NCBI GenBank assembly: GCA_965233625.1
Contig: OZ247499.1
Coordinates: 5,766,001 to 5,830,000 of the forward strand
Reading direction: 5' to 3'
Length of the DNA stretch: 64,000 bases
DNA from: G965233625 sp965233625
GTDB lineage: Bacteria > Planctomycetota > Planctomycetia > Pirellulales > Pirellulaceae
Part shown: positions 53,001 through 62,086 of the stretch, in pieces
Layout: each line of letters opens with the position of its first letter
Numbering within the stretch: the stretch's first letter is position 1
Made by a program: the position numbers and the translations under genes
The notes under the pieces: model-generated
Seen by the model: only the letters and a program-made list of their open reading frames with translations
What the model was told of the DNA's origin: nothing
Database searches by the model: none

Positions 53001-53265
53001 CACGATCTCTCCAGATTTCTGTACGGGAAGCATTGCCAGACATTTCCGCCCATTTTAACAATCTGCCACGTCATGAAAACGCTGCGCAAATGTCCACCCC
53101 TGTCGCTGCGACAATTCCTGACAGAGTGACAGAATCTGTCGTTGCAGGCCCGACTTGTCACCGCTTGGACCATCAACGGTTCGCAAGCGTTTGAATATGC
53201 AGTATTCAGTCATCTGCACTGATCGTCGTGCCCGTTAACGCTCTGCGGACATCCACTGCAAACAG

Positions 53266-53832
53266 TTACGTGGCGCCTTTAGGAAAACTCTCCCAGCCTG
53301 ACCTGTACCAGGGGAACTCATCTAGTCCCTCCTGCCGAAGCCGTAGTATTAGCTGAGCGGAATGGTGTTGAATGTGGCGGATGTTGTAGATGTGCACCTC
53401 AGACCGTGTGGACTTAATCCATGAGAAAGGGGACGGCTCGCGTAGCCACGCTTCGCAAGCACCTCCCAATTCAAGGGCTACTTTTTTCAAGCAGTGTTCG
53501 AGGTAAGCCTCTATAAATGAGCGGGAATACTCATATTCCTGTTTCTTATCCTGCATTTCTTCGTAATCGCGGAAAGAATCGCTATTCGACAGATGAAACG
53601 GTTGCTGCCGGAACGTGTCGTCGTTCGATTCGTGCAGGTACATATCAGCGAAGAACAGCACATGAATGACTGACTGCGAGACACTGAGATCGAAAACGCG
53701 TTTTTCCCACATCTCCGTATCGCAGAGTTTCACGCAGTGATTCAAAGTACTGAGCGAGGCTTCATATTGATTCGTCAGAATAGTAACGACATTCTCAAAC
53801 ACAGTGCACCCCCAAGTACTATCCAGGTTCAC
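53266..53832 (-). CDS. DinB-like protein, 188 aa
   Basis: This protein has the helical layout of DinB/YfiT proteins. Candidate ligand His occur in IHVLFFADMYLHES near residue 57 and in HIYNIRHIQHHSAQLILRLR near 148-167. It is less GC-rich than its neighbours and has more Phe, Tyr and Ser, so it may be a late arrival. The function is unknown; DinB-family proteins often bind a metal and may transfer thiols. Confidence 0.72.
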   Translation of the reverse strand: MNLDSTWGCTVFENVVTILTNQYEASLSTLNHCVKLCDTEMWEKRVFDLSVSQSVIHVLFFADMYLHESNDDTFRQQPFHLSNSDSFRDYEEMQDKKQEYEYSRSFIEAYLEHCLKKVALELGGACEAWLREPSPFSWIKSTRSEVHIYNIRHIQHHSAQLILRLRQEGLDEFPWYRSGWESFPKGAT

Positions 53833-53932
53833 CAGTGACCGACATAAGTCATCGTGGATCGTACACGGCAGGAGCAGGCTGCCATCGCCGCTCCGAATTG
53901 CTACATGCTCGTCTTGGGTCCTTGCCCGGTTT

Positions 53933-53957
53933 GGGGAGAGGGCCTAGCGTGAGGGGG
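53933..53957. repeat. Degenerate family 3 palindromic repeat
   Basis: On the minus strand CCCCCTCACGCTAGGCCC then TCTCCCC resembles the repeat at 35298-35335, with a few changes and one inserted base. Only the linear part is kept; the second hairpin arm is weak. Confidence 0.5.
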
Positions 53958-54116
53958 CACAGAATCCGTCCTGTCTCAGCACTGTGCGAAACGCGAGCCG
54001 GGGAAGCCTCTGATAAAGAAGTAGCGAGCGGACTTTCTCTTCTGGCATTTCGGCCTTAAGACGGCTGACTTCTCCCCGCAGGAAAATGACCGGCGTCACA
54101 CCTGGCGGCGTTGCCG

Positions 54117-55085
54117 CTAAGAGCTGATGGTTTCGGCGTTTTCTTCGCGGGCTGCTTTCTTTGCTTCGCGGGCCGCGCGGCGGATGGCTTCACGTTCGTG
54201 CTTGGGTGGCACGACGTCCCATGCCAGGCCGATAAGCTCCAACGCTTTGATGTGGTGATAGTTGAAGTCATACTCCCACCACTTGTGCTGGACGGATGCG
54301 GCTGACTGATCGTAATGGTGGTTGTTGTGCCAGCCTTCACCGAAAGTCAGAATCGCCACGAACCAGTTATTGCGGCTGCCCTCGCCGGTTTCGTAATTCC
54401 GGTATCCGAAGACATGCGTCAGTGAGTTTACGGACCAGGTGATGTGCCACACGCCCACGGTCCGCAGAATAACGCCCCACATCAGCCAGCTTAACGAGAG
54501 TTGCACGCCTGCGGCCGTTGTGCCTTCCCACCAGTAGCCGAGACCAAAACCCGCCGCCATGTAGAAGCCGGCGTGCAGCACGTAAATCAGCACGGGCAAC
54601 CAGGGGCTGCGTTCAAGACGCATGTAGAACGGGTCTTCCAGAATATCGCGGGCGTATTTCTGCAAGGCGCCGCTGCTCTGCGTTTCTGGATTAGCGACCA
54701 GCAGCCAGCCGATGTGCGACCAGAAGAAGTTGACAAAGGGACTATGCGGGTCCGGCTGTTCGTCGGAATGTTTGTGATGCTGCCGGTGGTTGGCCACCCA
54801 CTGCGCGGGTGTATCCTGCAAAGAGCATAGCGAGAGCATCACAAAGACGCGCTCCAGCCACTTCGGCGTTTTAAAGCTGCGATGCGAAAGCTGCCGGTGG
54901 TAACAGATCGTGATGAATTTGCCGAACACATGAATGCCCAGCAGACACAGGACCACCCCGGACCACGAAAACAGGTAGGGCAACACGCCCAGTAACGCCA
55001 CGATGTGAATAAAGACGATCGGCACCGCGTAAGTCCAGTAGACATTACTTAACTTCACGCGAGCAGGAAGCGGAATTCGTTCCAT
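54117..55085 (-). CDS. Acyl-CoA/acyl-lipid delta-9 desaturase
   Basis: This 322-aa membrane di-iron enzyme has three His boxes: HRQLSH (63-68), HRQHH (100-104) and HNNHH (253-257), the layout of stearoyl-CoA-type delta-9 desaturases. Two hydrophobic hairpins (about 18-60 and 155-215) anchor it. It inserts a double bond into fatty acyl chains, probably to tune membrane fluidity. ATG 55085 is chosen over the upstream 55130 because it matches the family start. The Lys/Ala-rich tail is cytosolic. Confidence 0.93.
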   Translation of the reverse strand: MERIPLPARVKLSNVYWTYAVPIVFIHIVALLGVLPYLFSWSGVVLCLLGIHVFGKFITICYHRQLSHRSFKTPKWLERVFVMLSLCSLQDTPAQWVANHRQHHKHSDEQPDPHSPFVNFFWSHIGWLLVANPETQSSGALQKYARDILEDPFYMRLERSPWLPVLIYVLHAGFYMAAGFGLGYWWEGTTAAGVQLSLSWLMWGVILRTVGVWHITWSVNSLTHVFGYRNYETGEGSRNNWFVAILTFGEGWHNNHHYDQSAASVQHKWWEYDFNYHHIKALELIGLAWDVVPPKHEREAIRRAAREAKKAAREENAETISS

Positions 55086-55421
55086 GACAGATTCGGTGGT
55101 TCGCCGTTTGGGGTGGGGGCCGGCCGCCACATGAGGGGCCGTAATAAACCGGGCAACACGTTTCAGCGGAATTCACCGCCAGATGCAACGCAGTTTATCG
55201 ACTACCAGATAAAATAGGTAATCTGCATCGCGTTCGCAAATCTTCAACCTACCGCACCCTTATCAGGAATATGGTTGTGCGACCACTGCAGTTGGGAGGC
55301 TTGCGGCAACTTTGTCGATTGTAGGCGGGATTGCTAGCAGCAACTAGGTGAAAATTACCGCAGGCGGCCAGGTTTTCGCCGGTTTAGCTGGATAGGGCTA
55401 CCCCGATGTGCACCGATCGTG
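55086..55421. other. 336-bp non-coding region upstream of the desaturase gene
   Basis: It contains the desaturase promoter and the 3-prime end region of the following minus-strand gene. I see no repeat, and short frames in it look accidental. Confidence 0.4.
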
Positions 55422-56042
55422 TTAGGCAGCCCGGCGATGCGTGGCCGTTCCGGCGCCGGCCAGTTCCTCGATCTGGGCGTGCGAAACGCTGTCGAAACGG
55501 GTGGCGCCGGGCGATGTTTCGCGTTCCAGGAACACCTGAGAGGCGCCGTGCAGCAGTCGCGGGACGTAGAACCAGGCCTGTGCCAGCGAATCGCCCTGCT
55601 GGTCGGCAGAGATAATCAGCAGATCGGTGTTGGTCAGCGAATTCGCTCTTCGGGCCAGCCCCATAAACGGCTCGCCCGGCGTCAGGCGCACTTTGGCGCC
55701 AGTTGCGTTGAGTGTGGCGTGCGCCTGTTTCAGCGTGGTGCCCGTTGCGGGGTTCTCGCGGGCTTCAAACAGGTCAATGCCTGCGTAGCTCAATTCACTG
55801 GCAGCGTGGTACTGCGAAGCAAGTTTCAGCAGATTCAGGCTGCGTGCGCCCGTACCAACGCCAATTTCCACAATGGAACGCGGCTGATGTTTCTTGATGG
55901 CGCGGTACAACACCCGGTCAGCAGCGGGCTTCGACAGGTAGGCGAGGTACGTGTATTCAAAAAGGCTTGCAGCAGACACGTGCGCATCCTTGCAAAAGGC
56001 GGGAGAAATCGGGCGGATAATGCTTAGATTCGACTGTTCCAC
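55422..56042 (-). CDS. Class I SAM methyltransferase-like protein
   Basis: This 206-aa protein carries motif I SIVEIGVGTGARSLNLLKLA near residue 58 and an acidic GIDLFEA near 92, so it folds as a class I methyltransferase; no catalytic residues reveal the substrate. GTG at 56042 is the likely start (MEQSNLSIIRP if read with Met); the open frame further upstream has no protein character. It is divergent from the response regulator-kinase gene at 56274. Confidence 0.74.
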   Translation of the reverse strand: MEQSNLSIIRPISPAFCKDAHVSAASLFEYTYLAYLSKPAADRVLYRAIKKHQPRSIVEIGVGTGARSLNLLKLASQYHAASELSYAGIDLFEARENPATGTTLKQAHATLNATGAKVRLTPGEPFMGLARRANSLTNTDLLIISADQQGDSLAQAWFYVPRLLHGASQVFLERETSPGATRFDSVSHAQIEELAGAGTATHRRAA

Positions 56043-56273
56043 TACGCGTGGTGCAGGCGAAATATTCCGCGTCTTCGCTCTTACTTGAATACCCCAGATT
56101 CCCACGCATGCCACGCCCGGCTGTTCTTCAGTGGCCGCCCGTATGGCGACGGCATCGAGGGTGGTTTCTGCTGCCTGTTGGTTGCAACGTTGCAATTCTG
56201 ACCTACGTTTCGATAGGGGAAACCAGTATTGGTTGCTTCTCTCTCGCCCACCCATTTCCTGCCAGATTTTCCG

Positions 56274-57530
56274 ATGCCCACGCAGCCATATACAGACACG
56301 TCGCTTTCAGGCCGGGATAAATTAAATCCTATCCGGGGCCTGCTGATTGAAGACAGCGCGACCTACGCTGAATTCTTCGCGCTTTCGTTGCGACGCATTA
56401 GTAACGACGCCTACACTTTCGCCCACGCCACGACGATGGCCGAAGGCGAGCGGTTACTTGCGGAAAACACATTTGACGTGGTCGTTTCGGACCTGGGCCT
56501 ACCCGACGCACAAGGACTGGAAACGGCCCGCCGCACGCTGGAAGCGGCCGGAGACACGCCCGTTGTTCTTCTGACAGCTTTGCGTGACGAAGCCGTCGCG
56601 TTGCAAGCCGTAGAGCTTGGAGCTGAAGATTATATCCCGAAAGGGTCTGACGCGGCCCTGGTTTACCGCAGCCTTGGATACGCCATCGCCCGCAAGTACA
56701 ACCGGCAACAGTTACAGCGGATGCGAGAGCAAGCGGCGGCTGCCAAAGTCGCCCACCGCGAAGCCGAAGCCAAAGCAGCCATGTACGAAGACCTTCGCGT
56801 CGCACAGGCGGCTGCTGATGCCGCCCGGGCGGAAAAAGAAGAATTTATGGCAAGTCTGACGCATGAGCTGAGAACTCCGCTGCACGGCATCATTAGTTTT
56901 GCACGCCTTGGGGCGACGCAGCACGGCGTTGCAGACCGGCAGCGTCTGGGCGACTTCTTCCGTCAGATTGAAGCAAGCGGCCAGTTGTTGCTGTCATTGG
57001 TGACCGATCTGCTGGATCTTTCCAAGCTGGAATCCGGTCACGGCGAACTTCGCCTCCGCTGGACTTCGCTAGGAAAGCACCTTGAAGAAACAAGCTCTGA
57101 GTTCTACCCGATATTGATCGAGAAGAACGTGACACTTGAGGTGCAAGAAGGCGCAGCTGACCGTTGCCGGTTCGACGTGCGGCTAATGAAACAGGTGATC
57201 CGCAATCTGCTAAGCAATGCACTGAAGTTTTCCTCCAAGGGGAGCGTCATCCGCGCAGGTGTGGAATGCGAAGGCGATGTCGCCCGGCTGTGGGTGGCGG
57301 ACCAGGGACCTGGTATCCCCGACGATGAACTCGACACCGTCTTCAACAAGTTCTGTCAGAGTAGCACGACGCCCAGCGAAATCACCGGCACAGGTCTGGG
57401 GCTGACCATCTGCCGGGAAATCGTGCGTGCACATCAAGGACGAATCTGGGCGGAGAACCGCGTGGGGGGCGGCTCCGTTTTCTACGTAGAAATCCCCGCC
57501 CAAGCCGAGCCGGTCCCGTCCGGCTGTTAG
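56274..57530 (+). CDS. Receiver-histidine kinase hybrid protein 1
   Basis: This 418-aa soluble protein joins a receiver domain (residues 20-135, phospho-acceptor Asp73 in VVVSDLGLP) to an Ala/Glu-rich coiled coil (about 140-190) and a histidine kinase. The H-box is SLTHELRTPL (His197); the N-box NLLSNALKFS, G1 DQGPGIPDDE and G2 GTGLGLTI are intact. It is a cytosolic sensor kinase whose input arrives through its receiver domain. A related gene follows 167 nt on. Confidence 0.9.
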   Translation: MPTQPYTDTSLSGRDKLNPIRGLLIEDSATYAEFFALSLRRISNDAYTFAHATTMAEGERLLAENTFDVVVSDLGLPDAQGLETARRTLEAAGDTPVVLLTALRDEAVALQAVELGAEDYIPKGSDAALVYRSLGYAIARKYNRQQLQRMREQAAAAKVAHREAEAKAAMYEDLRVAQAAADAARAEKEEFMASLTHELRTPLHGIISFARLGATQHGVADRQRLGDFFRQIEASGQLLLSLVTDLLDLSKLESGHGELRLRWTSLGKHLEETSSEFYPILIEKNVTLEVQEGAADRCRFDVRLMKQVIRNLLSNALKFSSKGSVIRAGVECEGDVARLWVADQGPGIPDDELDTVFNKFCQSSTTPSEITGTGLGLTICREIVRAHQGRIWAENRVGGGSVFYVEIPAQAEPVPSGC

Positions 57531-57555
57531 CCAGGGAGCCCGGTAAGTCGAAGCC

Positions 57556-57577
57556 GTAGGGCAGGCGCCTGCCTGCC
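57556..57577. repeat. Family 2 repeat, half copy
   Basis: GTAGGGCAGGCGCCTGCCTG matches the left arm of the element at 46098-46174. The right arm is degenerate (CTCAGGCACTGCCTGA near 57610). Confidence 0.6.
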
Positions 57578-57697
57578 GCACGAAAGTTAGCGTTGGTCGA
57601 AACCACCAGCTCAGGCACTGCCTGAACATTTATGCGGTGATCCAATCAGCCGCAACAAACCACACGAGGGGCCTGCCCTCCCTTTGTGAGTCGTTAC

Positions 57698-58825
57698 ATG
57701 GACCGACAAAAACTTATACTTGCCGTCGATGATGTGCAGGCCAACCTGGAAATCCTGCGGGAACTGCTGGGCTACCAGTACGAAGTTGTCACGGCGAATA
57801 ACGGGCACGATGCGCTGGCGATCGCTGCGCGGCGGCGCCCCGATCTGGTGCTATTAGATGTCCGGATGCCCAAGCCCAACGGCTACGAAATCTGCCGGAC
57901 CATCAAACAGACAAGCGAACTACGCAACACAAAGGTGCTGCTCGTTTCCGCGCTGGGCACCCGCGAAGAACGCCTGGCAGGGTACGCTGCCGGCGCCGAC
58001 GACTACATCGTGAAGCCGTTTGATGAAGAAGAACTTCGCGCGAAGATCGGCGTCTATCTGCGACTGAAATCGGTCGAAGAAGTCGACAACATGAAAGCCC
58101 GCGTCATCGAAGTCCTTCAGCACGGAGCACGCACGCCGCTGACAGCCATCATCAGTTATGCGGAGATTCTTCAAGAAGGCCTGGCCGCTACACGCGACGA
58201 CCGGCAGCACGCCATCGGCGCCATTCTTAGCAGCGCCAAGCGGATGTTGCGGCTGCTGAAGAAATCGGAACGGCTGGCGTCTATGAAGAGCCGGCAGTAT
58301 ACGTTCGATTTTCAGCCCGTGATGCTCGACCAGCTTGTCCGCAGCAATATCGACAGATTCCGCGATCTGGCTGCCACGGAAAATATCGCGCTGATCCCGG
58401 AGATTCAGGAGGAGATGGTCGCGCATTGCGACGCGCAGCAGATCAGCTTCGTCCTTGGCGAAATTCTCGACAACGCCATCCGTCACAGCCCCAGCGGCAG
58501 CCTGGTGACCATCACCGCAAAACGCCGCCGGCGGCACTTCACGATCACGGTCGCCGATGAAGGCCCTGGCATCGACCCCAAGGTGCTGCCGGCGTTGTTT
58601 CATGAATTCGCAGACCCGGAGGCCATCGTCCACAATCACGGCGATGGCCTTAGCCTGGCGCTGGCCCGGCAGGTCATGCTTGCTCACGACGGTGTGATCT
58701 TCGCACAAAGCGAAAAAGGATACGGCGCCACGTTTACGCTCTCGTTGCCCGTGGTGAATTCACCTCAAGCAGCGGAAGTCGTCACTACGCAAGGTCAAAC
58801 AGCATCACTTCCGCCTGGGAGGTAG
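57698..58825 (+). CDS. Receiver-histidine kinase hybrid protein 2, altered H-box
   Basis: This 375-aa protein has a receiver (residues 1-120, Asp54 in VLLDVRMPKP, Lys106 in VKPFDEEEL) and a kinase region. The H-box reads VLQHGARTPL, so the usual Glu after the phospho-accepting His142 is Gly. N-box DNAIRHSP, G1 DEGPGI and G2 GDGLSLAL are kept, and the latter departs from GTGLGL. The kinase may be weak or act mainly as phosphotransferase. GTG at 57686 is an alternative start. Its end overlaps the pirin gene by 41 nt. Confidence 0.87.
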   Translation: MDRQKLILAVDDVQANLEILRELLGYQYEVVTANNGHDALAIAARRRPDLVLLDVRMPKPNGYEICRTIKQTSELRNTKVLLVSALGTREERLAGYAAGADDYIVKPFDEEELRAKIGVYLRLKSVEEVDNMKARVIEVLQHGARTPLTAIISYAEILQEGLAATRDDRQHAIGAILSSAKRMLRLLKKSERLASMKSRQYTFDFQPVMLDQLVRSNIDRFRDLAATENIALIPEIQEEMVAHCDAQQISFVLGEILDNAIRHSPSGSLVTITAKRRRRHFTITVADEGPGIDPKVLPALFHEFADPEAIVHNHGDGLSLALARQVMLAHDGVIFAQSEKGYGATFTLSLPVVNSPQAAEVVTTQGQTASLPPGR

Positions 58826-59483
58826 CTGTCAGCGAAAGTTCCGCCGCATCGCTTACGGCAGCGCCATCGCTGGTTTGCAGAGACTCGCCATTGCACTGCA
58901 CCGCGCCCCGCAGCACCTGGACCCACGCATGGCGACCGGGCGCCAAGGTGTGCGTGACCGTATGGTTCTCATCCAGAGTCGCTAAGTAAATCCGTGCGTC
59001 CTGGTGAATCTTCAGTGAGCCTTCTGCGGCATCGGGCGATGCAACCAGACGCAGGTTGTTTTGGCGTTCTTCTTCGGCAAACCGTTTCTGTTCGTAGCTT
59101 GGCTCCAGGCCCTTAGATTCAGGGAATAGCCAGATCTGGTAAAGGTGCACTGGCTCATCAGGCGACGGATTGAATTCGCTGTGAGTAATGCCGGTGCCAG
59201 CTGTCATGCGCTGAAACTCTCCCGGCCGCAGCACCTCGCCGTTACCCATCGAGTCCTTATGCTCCAGGGCCCCACTCAGCACGTAGGTGACGATTTCCAT
59301 GTCACGGTGCGGATGCGTTCCGAAACCCTGTCCCGGTGCAACCACATCTTCATTCATCACCCGCAACGCCCGGAAATGCGTGTGCGCGGGATCCTGATAA
59401 CCGGCAAATGAAAACGTGTGATAAGTATCCAGCCAACCATGATCAGCATGCCCCCGGTCAGCCGCTTTGCGGATCTGAATCAT
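58785..59483 (-). CDS. Pirin-family cupin protein (YhhW-like)
   Basis: This 232-aa bicupin has the pirin metal motif GTHPHRDMEIVTYVLSGALEH (His about 57-59) and QRMTAGTGITHSE near residue 95. YhhW-type pirins show quercetin 2,3-dioxygenase activity in vitro, but the natural substrate is unknown. ATG 59483 is chosen over the upstream 59504 because MIQIRKAADRG is the usual start. It is convergent with the kinase gene. Confidence 0.9.
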   Translation of the reverse strand: MIQIRKAADRGHADHGWLDTYHTFSFAGYQDPAHTHFRALRVMNEDVVAPGQGFGTHPHRDMEIVTYVLSGALEHKDSMGNGEVLRPGEFQRMTAGTGITHSEFNPSPDEPVHLYQIWLFPESKGLEPSYEQKRFAEEERQNNLRLVASPDAAEGSLKIHQDARIYLATLDENHTVTHTLAPGRHAWVQVLRGAVQCNGESLQTSDGAAVSDAAELSLTATSQAEVMLFDLA

Positions 59484-59665
59484 TGCGTTCTCCCCCAACT
59501 GCAAAATAGTTTACATGTGAACTATATGGACGCGTTCAGCATAGGTCAATGGTCTGGTTAGGTAGGTCGCTTGTGAAGAAACATCTGCCGTCGCCACCGC
59601 GGGCCGTCTGGCATTAGAATGCGGCTTTGATTTGTTGCATAGGAACGTGTTAGCGGAGTTTGCTT

Positions 59666-61540
59666 TTGGCTACGACGGACCGGTCCGCTCTGCACTCGCA
59701 GACAGCGGCTTTGAAAGATAAATACATCGCGTTGCGTGACGCTGCGACCAAGGAGCTTGACCAGCTTCGCGGCCACGTCCTGCGGTTGATGCTTGGACGT
59801 TCTGCGGCGTTTCTGATAGGCGTGGTGCTGTTTTCGGCTGGCTGGTGGGCGCCGGGACCGTGGTGGTTGTGGTGGGCGCTGGCGGTCGTCGCAGGCGGCG
59901 GCTTTCAGGCGCTGGTGCAGATGCACGCCCGTAGTTCGCGCAAACAGACGTGGTTGCGGGACCGGCGCCGCATCATCAACTGGCAACTCGCACGGATCGA
60001 TCGCAACTGGAAAGAAACGCCGCACCGCACGGCGCCTCTGCCCGAAGGCGCCGACCAGTCGACCGCTGCTGATCTGAATATCACCGGACGGGCTTCGCTG
60101 TTTCAGCTGGTCAATCAGGCAAACACCCCGGCGGGCGAAGCCCTGCTGTGTGCCTGGCTGGTCGACGCGCCGGGCGATGTCGCGGCGGACGTCAAGCTAA
60201 GGCAGCAAGCCGTTCAGCAACTGGCGCCCGATATCGAACTGCGGCAGCACGTGCAGGCCAGCGGTCTGCCGCTGCGGCGCGAAGACGCCGACCCGGAAGC
60301 GTTTGTGAAGTGGACCCGGCAGCAACCGTGGTTGCTTGATAAAGCCTGGCTGGTCTGGCTGGCACGGCTGCTGCCCGTGGTCACCATCGCGCTGCTGGTC
60401 GCGGGACAGGTAGGCGTTGTGCCGGGGCTGATCTGGCTGGCTCCGGCGCTGCTGGCCGCAGGTGTTAGCTTTGCGATGTCTGGCCGTGCACACGCGATCT
60501 TCAACGAAATCTCTTCGCGGCATGGTGAAACGCGTCGCTGCGTGACCATCTTCGAAGCCATTGAAAACATGCAGCACGACGCGGAGCTGCTGGCGGGCAT
60601 TCGCGAAACCATCAGTCACAACCACGGCGCCGCGGCGCGTGAGCTGAAGAAGATCAGCTTTCTGATCGACCTGGCCGAGGTGCGTTATTCTCCCATGTTG
60701 TACCTGCCGTTGCAGATGATCTTCATGTGGGATTTTCATGTCCTCGGCGCCTTGGAGAACTGGCGTAAGGCGGCGGGCGACGCTCCTGCGGAATGGTTTG
60801 AAGCGCTGGCGGAGTTTGAAGCGCTTTCGTCCCTGGCAGGTCTGGCGCACGACAATCCGGACTGGTGTTATGCAGACGTCAGCCCCTCGCACGACCGCAT
60901 CACGGCGGTGAATCTGGGGCATCCGCTGATATCGGCGGCGGAACGTGTCAGCAACGATGTGACCGCCGGGCCGGAAGGAACCGTGCTGCTTGTCACCGGT
61001 TCCAACATGTCCGGTAAGAGCACGCTGCTGCGGTCGATGGGCGCCAATATCGCGCTGGCGCAGGCGGGTGCGCCGGCCTGTGCAGAATCGCTGAGTCTGC
61101 CGCCGCTGGCGCTGGCGACTAGTATGCGGATCTCCGACTCGCTGGAAGACGGCGTCTCGTTCTTTATGGCGGAACTCAAGCGGTTGAAGCAGATTGTGGA
61201 TCTGGCGCGGGCGTATTCGCAGCCCGGCCAGAACCGCCGTCTGTTTTATCTGCTGGACGAAATCCTGCAGGGCACCAATACCGCCGAGCGGCAGATTGCA
61301 GTGCGACGCGTGTTAACGCACCTGCTGAGTCAGAACGCACTGGGCGCCATTTCCACGCACGACCTGGATCTGGCCGCCGCCCAGCCACTGACAGAAGCAT
61401 GTCAGCCGGTGCACTTCCGCGAAACTATTACCAGCACCGGCGGCCAGCAGAAGATGACCTTCGACTACCAGCTACGCCAGGGCGTGGCGGAAACCACCAA
61501 CGCCCTCAAACTGCTGGAAATGGTCGGGCTGGGCGAATAA
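59666..61540 (+). CDS. Membrane-anchored MutS-like ATPase
   Basis: This 624-aa protein combines the C-terminal ATPase half of MutS with membrane helices. TM segments lie at about residues 46-90 (two) and 222-272 (two). The core region MutS-III/lever follows, then Walker A TGSNMSGKSTLL (445-452), Walker B FYLLDEILQGTN and STHD. It lacks the mismatch-recognition N-domain (no FxE). The family is common in Bacteroidetes and planctomycetes, and its role is unknown. The start is TTG with GCGGAG at the right spacing (59653-59658); a second TTG lies two codons upstream. Confidence 0.86.
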   Translation: MATTDRSALHSQTAALKDKYIALRDAATKELDQLRGHVLRLMLGRSAAFLIGVVLFSAGWWAPGPWWLWWALAVVAGGGFQALVQMHARSSRKQTWLRDRRRIINWQLARIDRNWKETPHRTAPLPEGADQSTAADLNITGRASLFQLVNQANTPAGEALLCAWLVDAPGDVAADVKLRQQAVQQLAPDIELRQHVQASGLPLRREDADPEAFVKWTRQQPWLLDKAWLVWLARLLPVVTIALLVAGQVGVVPGLIWLAPALLAAGVSFAMSGRAHAIFNEISSRHGETRRCVTIFEAIENMQHDAELLAGIRETISHNHGAAARELKKISFLIDLAEVRYSPMLYLPLQMIFMWDFHVLGALENWRKAAGDAPAEWFEALAEFEALSSLAGLAHDNPDWCYADVSPSHDRITAVNLGHPLISAAERVSNDVTAGPEGTVLLVTGSNMSGKSTLLRSMGANIALAQAGAPACAESLSLPPLALATSMRISDSLEDGVSFFMAELKRLKQIVDLARAYSQPGQNRRLFYLLDEILQGTNTAERQIAVRRVLTHLLSQNALGAISTHDLDLAAAQPLTEACQPVHFRETITSTGGQQKMTFDYQLRQGVAETTNALKLLEMVGLGE

Positions 61541-61554
61541 CCAGCCGCCAACGC

Positions 61555-62001
61555 CTAGTCTTTCAGTTCAAAGACGAAGTTGTTGTCGCCGGTATCTTTG
61601 ACTTCTGCCGTCAGATCGGTGGTTTCAATCCGGCTGTATTTTTTGGGTAACAGATGCTTCACTTCATCGGAAGCTTGGGGCACTTCGCCGGATTCGCTGT
61701 GAGCGCCGGCGCCGGATTCATCCATCTGTTCTTTTTTGATTGCGACTTTGTAGGTGCCCGTCATGGCGCCATCGCCGGGGGCGAATGTCGAGAGTGAGAA
61801 GCTACCATCGGCTTCTGTTTTGCCGTTGGCAGGACTGGCTTCCGCCGCATCGGGCGCGAACGTAATGCGGGCGCCTTCTACGGGCTCTCCTTTGTAGGTG
61901 ACTTTTCCCGTAACCGTCGCCGTAGGTGGATTTCCGGGTCCACATCCAATCAGAAACGCAGCGAAAGAGATCGCCAGCAACGCCTGTAATTTAAAACTCA
62001 T
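61555..62001 (-). CDS. Carboxypeptidase-regulatory-like lipoprotein, partner of DUF1559 cassette 3
   Basis: This 148-aa lipoprotein has a signal with the lipobox FLIGC and then GPG. The mature part begins TVTGKVTYKGEPVEGARITF and has ADGSFSLSTF and a long acidic loop (ESGAGAHSESGEV). It ends FVFELKD. It follows the DUF1559 gene, but an intrinsic terminator lies between them. Confidence 0.9.
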   Translation of the reverse strand: MSFKLQALLAISFAAFLIGCGPGNPPTATVTGKVTYKGEPVEGARITFAPDAAEASPANGKTEADGSFSLSTFAPGDGAMTGTYKVAIKKEQMDESGAGAHSESGEVPQASDEVKHLLPKKYSRIETTDLTAEVKDTGDNNFVFELKD

Positions 62002-62024
62002 TAGCAGCAGCTCCTAAGAACAAT

Positions 62025-62059
62025 AAAAATTGCCCGGCAGCTTGAATCTGCCGGGCAAT
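62025..62059 (-). terminator. Rho-independent terminator between DUF1559 cassette 3 genes
   Basis: Perfect 12-bp stem (62029-62040 with 62048-62059), 7-nt loop; on the minus strand TTTTT follows. It lies after the DUF1559 stop and before the lipoprotein start, so the lipoprotein needs read-through or its own promoter. Confidence 0.85.
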
Positions 62060-62086
62060 GTAACAGTAGCTAGGTATTGAGAATGC

